A stretch of DNA of 34,502 bases from Candidatus Cloacimonadota bacterium (GTDB taxonomy: Bacteria; Cloacimonadota; Cloacimonadia; Cloacimonadales; WRIO01). Both the position numbers and the translations under genes were made by a program. Within the stretch, counting starts at the first letter, position 1, and each line of letters opens with the position of its first letter. Below the pieces are notes generated by a model. It had not been told where the DNA came from and did no database searches. It was given only the letters and a program-made list of their open reading frames with translations. Below, piece by piece: positions 30,540 through 34,502 of the stretch. The stretch is from contig WRLO01000033.1 in NCBI GenBank assembly GCA_009777575.1, positions 1-34,502 of the forward strand, written 5' to 3'.

Positions 30540-31811
30540 ATGAATAGAAAAATGAAAGATAGCGGGATTGAATGGATCGGGGTAGTTCCGGAAGGCTGGA
30601 GAATTGAAAGACTTAAAAATTTTGGATGGACTAGAACTGGTATATCAAGTTTGAAACAAGATGATTTTGGTCATGGTTTCCCTTTTTTGAACTATAAAAA
30701 TGTATATAAAAATTTTGAGGTTGATTATAATGCCATTGAACTTGTGGATTGCACTGAATTAGAGAGAGAAAAGTATTCTATAAAAAAAGGAGATATTTTT
30801 TTTACAGGATCAAGTGAAACAATCGAAGAATTAGGGCTTTCTTCAGTTGCATTGAAAGACTGGGAAAATGCAGTATTTAATGGATTTACCATTAGATTTA
30901 GACCTACTAACAAAGAACTTGATACAAATTATTCAAAATACCTATTTAGAAGTGAGGTTTGTCGTGGTTATCTTGCAGCAAACGATAATTCTATCACTCG
31001 TGCAAATTTAAGCCAACAAAGACTTTTGTGTATGTCTATAGTAATCCCCCCTCTCTCCGAGCAAACCGCCATTGCCAATTTCCTCGAGGACAAATGCTCA
31101 AAGATTGATTCCTTGATAGAATTACAACACAAAATGATTGATGAGCTGAAAGAATATAAAAAAGGAATAATTCAAAAAGTCACTACGAAAGGAATAAATA
31201 ATACAGAATTTAAAGAGAGCGGAATTGAATGGATTGGGGAAGTGCCTGACGAATGGGTAGTAAAAAAACTATCAATGTTAATTAAATTAAGACAAGAAAC
31301 TGGAAATTTTTCTACTTGTTTTAACTTTTTAGGTTTAGAAAACATAGAGAGTTGGTCTGGAAAGTATGTAGAAACAGAAAATGATTACTCAGAGAAACAA
31401 TCAGATAGATACTACAAAGGAGATTTATTGTTTTCAAAGTTAAGACCATATCTTGCAAAGATTTATCTCGCAAAAGAAGATGGATTTTGTACTGGAGAAT
31501 TTCTTGTAATTAAAAACTTTGTAGGGAATTTAAAATATCTTTTTTATGTTTTATTATCCCAAAATTTTATTGATATTGTTAATTCCTCTACATATGGGAC
31601 AAAAATGCCAAGAGCAAGCTGGAACTTTATTAAAAATTTAAATATTCCTTATCCTCCTCTCCCTGAGCAAATCACTATTGCATCCTATTTAGACGAGAAG
31701 TGTAGTAATATAGACAAAATAATCGACTTAAAACACCAAAAGATAGCCGAATTGAAAGACTACAAGAAGTCCTTGATATATGAGTATGTGACAGGTAAAC
31801 GGGAGGTGTAG
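30540..31811 (+). CDS. hsdS: Type I restriction-modification system specificity subunit
   Basis: The 423-residue protein has the classic two-fold layout. TRD1 spans about 10-170 and TRD2 about 225-375. Each begins with D/E-S-G-I-E-W-I-G-x-V-P and ends in a conserved helix. The helices are L-S-E-Q-T-A-I-A-N-F-L-E-D-K and L-P-E-Q-I-T-I-A-S-Y-L-D-E-K, each followed by a coiled-coil spacer with E-L-K-E/D-Y-K-K. It sets the two half-sites recognised with HsdM. Both halves are intact, so methylation activity is likely. It is separated from hsdM by fic, a small ORF and the MNT/HEPN pair. Confidence 0.95.
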   Translation: MNRKMKDSGIEWIGVVPEGWRIERLKNFGWTRTGISSLKQDDFGHGFPFLNYKNVYKNFEVDYNAIELVDCTELEREKYSIKKGDIFFTGSSETIEELGLSSVALKDWENAVFNGFTIRFRPTNKELDTNYSKYLFRSEVCRGYLAANDNSITRANLSQQRLLCMSIVIPPLSEQTAIANFLEDKCSKIDSLIELQHKMIDELKEYKKGIIQKVTTKGINNTEFKESGIEWIGEVPDEWVVKKLSMLIKLRQETGNFSTCFNFLGLENIESWSGKYVETENDYSEKQSDRYYKGDLLFSKLRPYLAKIYLAKEDGFCTGEFLVIKNFVGNLKYLFYVLLSQNFIDIVNSSTYGTKMPRASWNFIKNLNIPYPPLPEQITIASYLDEKCSNIDKIIDLKHQKIAELKDYKKSLIYEYVTGKREV

Positions 31812-31822
31812 TATGATAGATA

Positions 31823-32208
31823 ATTGTCGTCCCTTCGGGACTTACCGAGTTGTAGATGTCCAATACCGACAGCTAAAGCAATCGGTTAATAGAGTTAAGT
31901 CTCTGCGAGACTATGTGGTATCTCTCTATATATGTAGTGTGGTATCTCCTTATGCATATAGAGTATCTAAGTCCTGCAAGGACTGCACTTTATAGCACGA
32001 AAATATGATCCCTTTTTTGTCATTCTGAACCTTTCCTTGTCATTCTGAACGGAGTGAAGAATCTCGGAAATAACTAAAAGCAATATGATGAGATTCCTCG
32101 CTCCGCTCGGAATGACAAGGTATGCGCTCGGAATGCAATCTATTTTCATGCATGGATGGTGTTGGAGAAGGCATCATGGATTGATTAACCGATTGCTTTA
32201 GCTGTCGG
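31823..32208. mobile_element. Inverted-repeat element with 25-bp ends and internal hairpins
   Basis: Arms 31866-31890 and 32184-32208 are perfect 25-bp inverted repeats (right arm starting ATTAACCGATTGCTTTAGCT). Within or just before lie hairpins GTCCC-TTC-GGGAC (about 31829), AGTCTC-TGC-GAGACT (about 31898) and AGTCCT-GCA-AGGACT (about 31971). The right arm ends exactly where an iorA-like fragment begins. No transposase is encoded; the short frames here are not protein-like. Confidence 0.65.
32039..32116. repeat. Widespread GTCATTCTGAACGGAG repeat as an inverted pair
   Basis: 32039-32065 (GTCATTCTGAACGGAGTGAA onwards) pairs with 32090-32116 (GAGATTCCTCGCTCCGCTCG onwards). A third, partial unit lies at 32019-32030, and a single unit at 22099-22125. 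This repeat type is found between genes in many bacterial genomes. Confidence 0.75.
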
Positions 32209-32331
32209 GTGGGGGTTAATCCTGAGCATATCCGCGTTTGCACACCTCTAAAAAAGAATCATGCTAAATTAGTAAAAATCTATCAAGAAGAAATAGATTA
32301 TCAAGGAATATCGGTCATCATACCGTGTTGA
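32209..32331 (+). pseudogene. Apparent 3' fragment of an indolepyruvate oxidoreductase alpha gene
   Basis: The frame reads V-N-P-E-H-I-R-V, then P-L-K-K-N-H-A-K-L-V-K-I-Y, and ends G-I-S-V-I-I-P-C. This recalls the C-terminus of IorA-type thiamine pyrophosphate enzymes, where S-V-I-I-P is normally followed by R-R-E-C. Here a stop at 32329-32331 comes early, and the expected R-R-E-C follows only partly in a shifted frame. The upstream gene body is missing, replaced by the inverted-repeat element. The identification rests on memory of the family's ending. Confidence 0.5.
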
Positions 32332-32411
32332 ATAGTGTCCTAGAAAAAACAATTTGACATTTTTGAGATATTTAAAAAAAATGTTCAAAATGAAAAATAA
32401 GGAGCTTTAAT

Positions 32412-33413
32412 ATGGCTTTTAATTTAAGAAATCGTCATTTTCTTACTCTAATGGATTTCAGCCCAACAGAAATTCAGTTTTTACTGGACTTGTCTATTGA
32501 TTTAAAGAAGGCAAAATATACTGGAACTGAGCAACCCAAACTGAAAGGCAAGAATATTGCTTTAATTTTTGAAAAAGATTCCACGCGAACCAGATGTGCC
32601 TTTGAAGTAGCGGCATTAGATCAAGGTGCTCATGTCACCTATTTAGGACCAAGCGGCTCACAATTTGGTAACAAAGAATCAGTAAAAGATTCAGCGCGTG
32701 TGCTTGGTCGCTATTATGATGGCATTGAATACCGCGGTTTTGGTCAAAACATAGTCGAAGAACTCGCAGAATACGCAGGAGTTCCAGTATGGAATGGTTT
32801 AACCAATGAAGATCACCCTACTCAGGTCTTAGCAGATTTTATGACCATCATGGAGCATATCAAAAAACCTCTCAATGAAGTAATATTCGCTTATGTAGGA
32901 GATGGTAGGAATAACATGGGAAATGCTTTGATGATCGGTGCTAGCAAAATGGGTATGGATTTCAGAATAGTCAGTCCCAAAAGTCTTTTTCCAGAAAATG
33001 ATTTAGTCCAAAAATGTCAGGAAATAGCAAAAACTACTAAAGCAAAAATCACGGTAACAGACAGTATTGAAACAGGAGTAAAGGGTGCCGATGTGATATA
33101 CACAGATGTTTGGGTATCAATGGGTGAAGCCGATAATGTCTGGGAAGAAAGAATCAAACTATTGAAACCTTATCAAGTTAATATGGATTTGATGAAAAAA
33201 ACAGGCAAAGACACGACAATATTTATGCACTGTCTGCCATCGTTTCACAATACTGAAACTAAAATAGGTCTTGATGTCTTGAAAAAATTTGGTATACCAG
33301 AAATGGAAGTGACCGATGAAGTGTTTGAAGGAAAACAATCAGTGGTTTGGGATGAAGCAGAAAATCGTATGCACACTATAAAAGCTGTCATGGTAGCAAC
33401 TTTAGGTGATTGA
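32412..33413 (+). CDS. argF: Ornithine carbamoyltransferase
   Basis: The 333-residue enzyme joins carbamoyl phosphate and ornithine to make citrulline, or the reverse in arginine fermentation. The carbamoyl phosphate site S57-T-R-T-R61 is intact, as are D-H-P-T-Q-V-L-A-D and the ornithine loop H-C-L-P-S-F-H. Length and sequence match both biosynthetic ArgF and catabolic ArcB; no arc or arg neighbours in the window decide between them. AAGGAG lies 7 bases before the ATG. A TTGACA at 32354-32359 may be its -35, but the -10 is poor. It looks like a core gene at the edge of the accessory region. Confidence 0.95.
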   Translation: MAFNLRNRHFLTLMDFSPTEIQFLLDLSIDLKKAKYTGTEQPKLKGKNIALIFEKDSTRTRCAFEVAALDQGAHVTYLGPSGSQFGNKESVKDSARVLGRYYDGIEYRGFGQNIVEELAEYAGVPVWNGLTNEDHPTQVLADFMTIMEHIKKPLNEVIFAYVGDGRNNMGNALMIGASKMGMDFRIVSPKSLFPENDLVQKCQEIAKTTKAKITVTDSIETGVKGADVIYTDVWVSMGEADNVWEERIKLLKPYQVNMDLMKKTGKDTTIFMHCLPSFHNTETKIGLDVLKKFGIPEMEVTDEVFEGKQSVVWDEAENRMHTIKAVMVATLGD

Positions 33414-33526
33414 TGATCAGCTGACTCAATTTGTTGCTTACCCGATTGAGTAAAAAATGCTTGCATTATTTAACAAAAAATAAATAATGACACTCAGAAG
33501 AAAAAAATTGATACAAGGAGTTAGTT

Positions 33527-33919
33527 ATGACAGATAACAAACCTATTGAAGATACTTATGAAGACGATGTAGATTTCATTCAAACTATTGAGCTCGAATT
33601 GGAAGACGGGACAATAGAAGAATGCGAAGTTCTTGAGATCATAGAGATCGATGGCAAGTCTTATGTGGCATTGTTACCAATGGATGGTAACGAATACTAT
33701 GTATATGAATGCCGAAAACTGGATGAAGAAAACATAGAAATAGTGACTATTGAGGACGAAGAAGAGTTCACCAAAGCAATAAATACTTTCGAAGAGTATT
33801 TCAATGAAGAACTCGATGACGAGGATTATTTCGATGACGATGAAGAAGATGAAGATGATGATGATGACGAAGATGACGAAGAAGACGATGATGATGAGGA
33901 TGAAGACGAAGAAGAATAA
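33527..33919 (+). CDS. DUF1292 protein with a poly-Asp/Glu tail
   Basis: Residues 15-85 form the DUF1292 (YrzB-like) domain of Firmicutes: E-L-E-D-G-T-I-E-E-C, then Y-V-A-L-L-P-M-D-G-N-E-Y-Y-V-Y-E. The last 35 or so residues are almost only Asp and Glu. The function of DUF1292 is unknown; relatives are often encoded near alanyl-tRNA synthetase and ruvX-type genes, which are not seen here. AAGGAG precedes the ATG, and a clear terminator follows 20 bases after the stop. The acidic tail is encoded by GAT/GAC/GAA repeats that could vary in length. Confidence 0.85.
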   Translation: MTDNKPIEDTYEDDVDFIQTIELELEDGTIEECEVLEIIEIDGKSYVALLPMDGNEYYVYECRKLDEENIEIVTIEDEEEFTKAINTFEEYFNEELDDEDYFDDDEEDEDDDDDEDDEEDDDDEDEDEEE

Positions 33920-33940
33920 TGAAATGATATAAACACAGAA

Positions 33941-33968
33941 AAGACCGACTTTTGTCGGTCTTTTTTGC
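33941..33968 (+). terminator. Rho-independent terminator after the DUF1292 gene
   Basis: AAGACCGAC-TTTT-GTCGGTCTT gives a 9-bp stem and is followed by a T run. Nothing else nearby competes with it. Confidence 0.9.
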
Positions 33969-33985
33969 TTTTGAACGAGGATTAA

Positions 33986-34055
33986 TACTATTTTTCTACT
34001 AAACCATTATTCCTCTGGAATATTCAAAGAATAAGAACCCAAATGGAAAGTTGTT
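33986..34055 (-). repeat. Third copy of the B repeat
   Basis: Read on the minus strand it has CAACTTTCCATTT, then ATTCC-AGA-GGAAT, then ATGGTTTAGTAGAAAA. It matches 21731-21818 (+) and the inverse of 21930-22013 in order and spacing. Confidence 0.65.
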
Positions 34056-34068
34056 TTCTATTAACAGA

Positions 34069-34502
34069 CACATACCTTCGGCTTATGCAAGGTAAAATTT
34101 TATTAATATACTTTTAGGAGAGGGTTCATTGATGACCTTAGTCTGAGAAACCTCGTAGAGATGTTAGCATTGTAGAAAGGAATATAAGCATCTGTATCTT
34201 GCAGGAATGCTACAAAATGTGCCAATAGATTGGTTGCATCCCTACGGGATGCGGTTTTGTGGTTTTACATCATTTTCTACCTAGCTTCACATACCTAAGG
34301 AGGCTTATGCATAGTATGTTTACAATTAATTAAATTCTACATTGAGGCGGAACGCATACATGCGTTCCCTACGAATGCCAATAGATTGGTTGCATCCCTA
34401 CGGGATGCGGTTTTGTGGTTTTACATCATTTTCTACCTAGCTTCACATACCTAAGGAGGCTTATGCATAGTATGTTTACAATTAATTAAATTCTACATTG
34501 AG
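34069..34502. repeat. Repeat cluster with a 156-bp tandem duplication to the window end
   Basis: 34069-34117 matches the right end of the MITE-like element at 26213. 34150-34310 matches its interior. The segment 34220-34346 is repeated exactly at 34376-34502, a period of 156 bases, with GGAACGCAT-AC-ATGCGTTCC in between. Each copy contains GCATCCC-TAC-GGGATGC. No gene is present. The window stops at the exact end of the second copy. Confidence 0.85.

Noticed and set aside
33413..33450. Terminator after argF (ACTCAAT/ATTGAGT)
   Set aside because: The stem is only 7 bp with a long loop and is followed by A rather than T on the coding strand.
34220..34502. CRISPR array
   Set aside because: The units are 127-bp exact copies with a single 29-base spacer and no cas genes; this is a tandem duplication.

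Overview
The window looks like a contig from a low-GC Firmicute (class Clostridia or a near relative). The evidence is AT-rich DNA, AGGAGG-type ribosome binding sites, TTGACA/TATAAT promoters, a DinG helicase with an N-terminal exonuclease domain, a DUF1292 protein with a Glu/Asp tail, and very many regulator, acetyltransferase and defence genes between palindromic repeats. The last base coincides with the end of a repeat copy, so the right edge is probably an assembly break. No tRNA, rRNA or CRISPR array was seen.

Region 1 (1-5.8 kb, + strand) is a run of small accessory genes. It holds an AbrB-like/membrane/GNAT fusion, a shortened ORF6N protein, two unrecognised proteins, a GNAT, a PIN-domain toxin with a putative 62-aa antitoxin, an isochorismatase-fold hydrolase, a gene remnant and a WG-repeat protein. 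Two unrelated genes share a near-identical promoter/leader block and two share the same 5' end, which suggests cassette-like assembly.

Region 2 (5.9-9.2 kb, - strand) is a decaying acetyltransferase cluster: three overlapping GNAT genes (one frameshifted), a nucleotide-kinase/GNAT fusion cut short, and a YdeI/OmpD-type remnant.

Region 3 (9.6-25.9 kb, - strand) is the most distinctive part. In transcription order it encodes two paralogous ~400-aa proteins of unknown function, a FIST protein, a PAS-GAF-PAS hybrid histidine kinase with receiver and Hpt domains, a second FIST protein, a second hybrid kinase (PAS), DinG, a HExxH putative metallopeptidase and a QueG-like double [4Fe-4S] protein. 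The duplicated FIST/kinase unit with two companions looks like a cytoplasmic sensory phosphorelay. No output domain is encoded nearby.

Region 4 (26.0-26.7 kb) holds a MITE-like element and an IS4-family transposase remnant. Region 5 (26.7-31.8 kb, + strand) is a type I modification locus, hsdM-fic-orf-mntA-hepT-hsdS, with no hsdR in the window. Region 6 (31.8-34.5 kb) has an inverted-repeat element abutting an apparent iorA 3' fragment, then argF (ornithine carbamoyltransferase), a DUF1292 gene with a clear terminator, and tandem repeats to the end.

Non-coding DNA is rich in short hairpins with three-base loops, compensated stem changes and conserved flanks. Related palindromes also sit in frame inside two genes.
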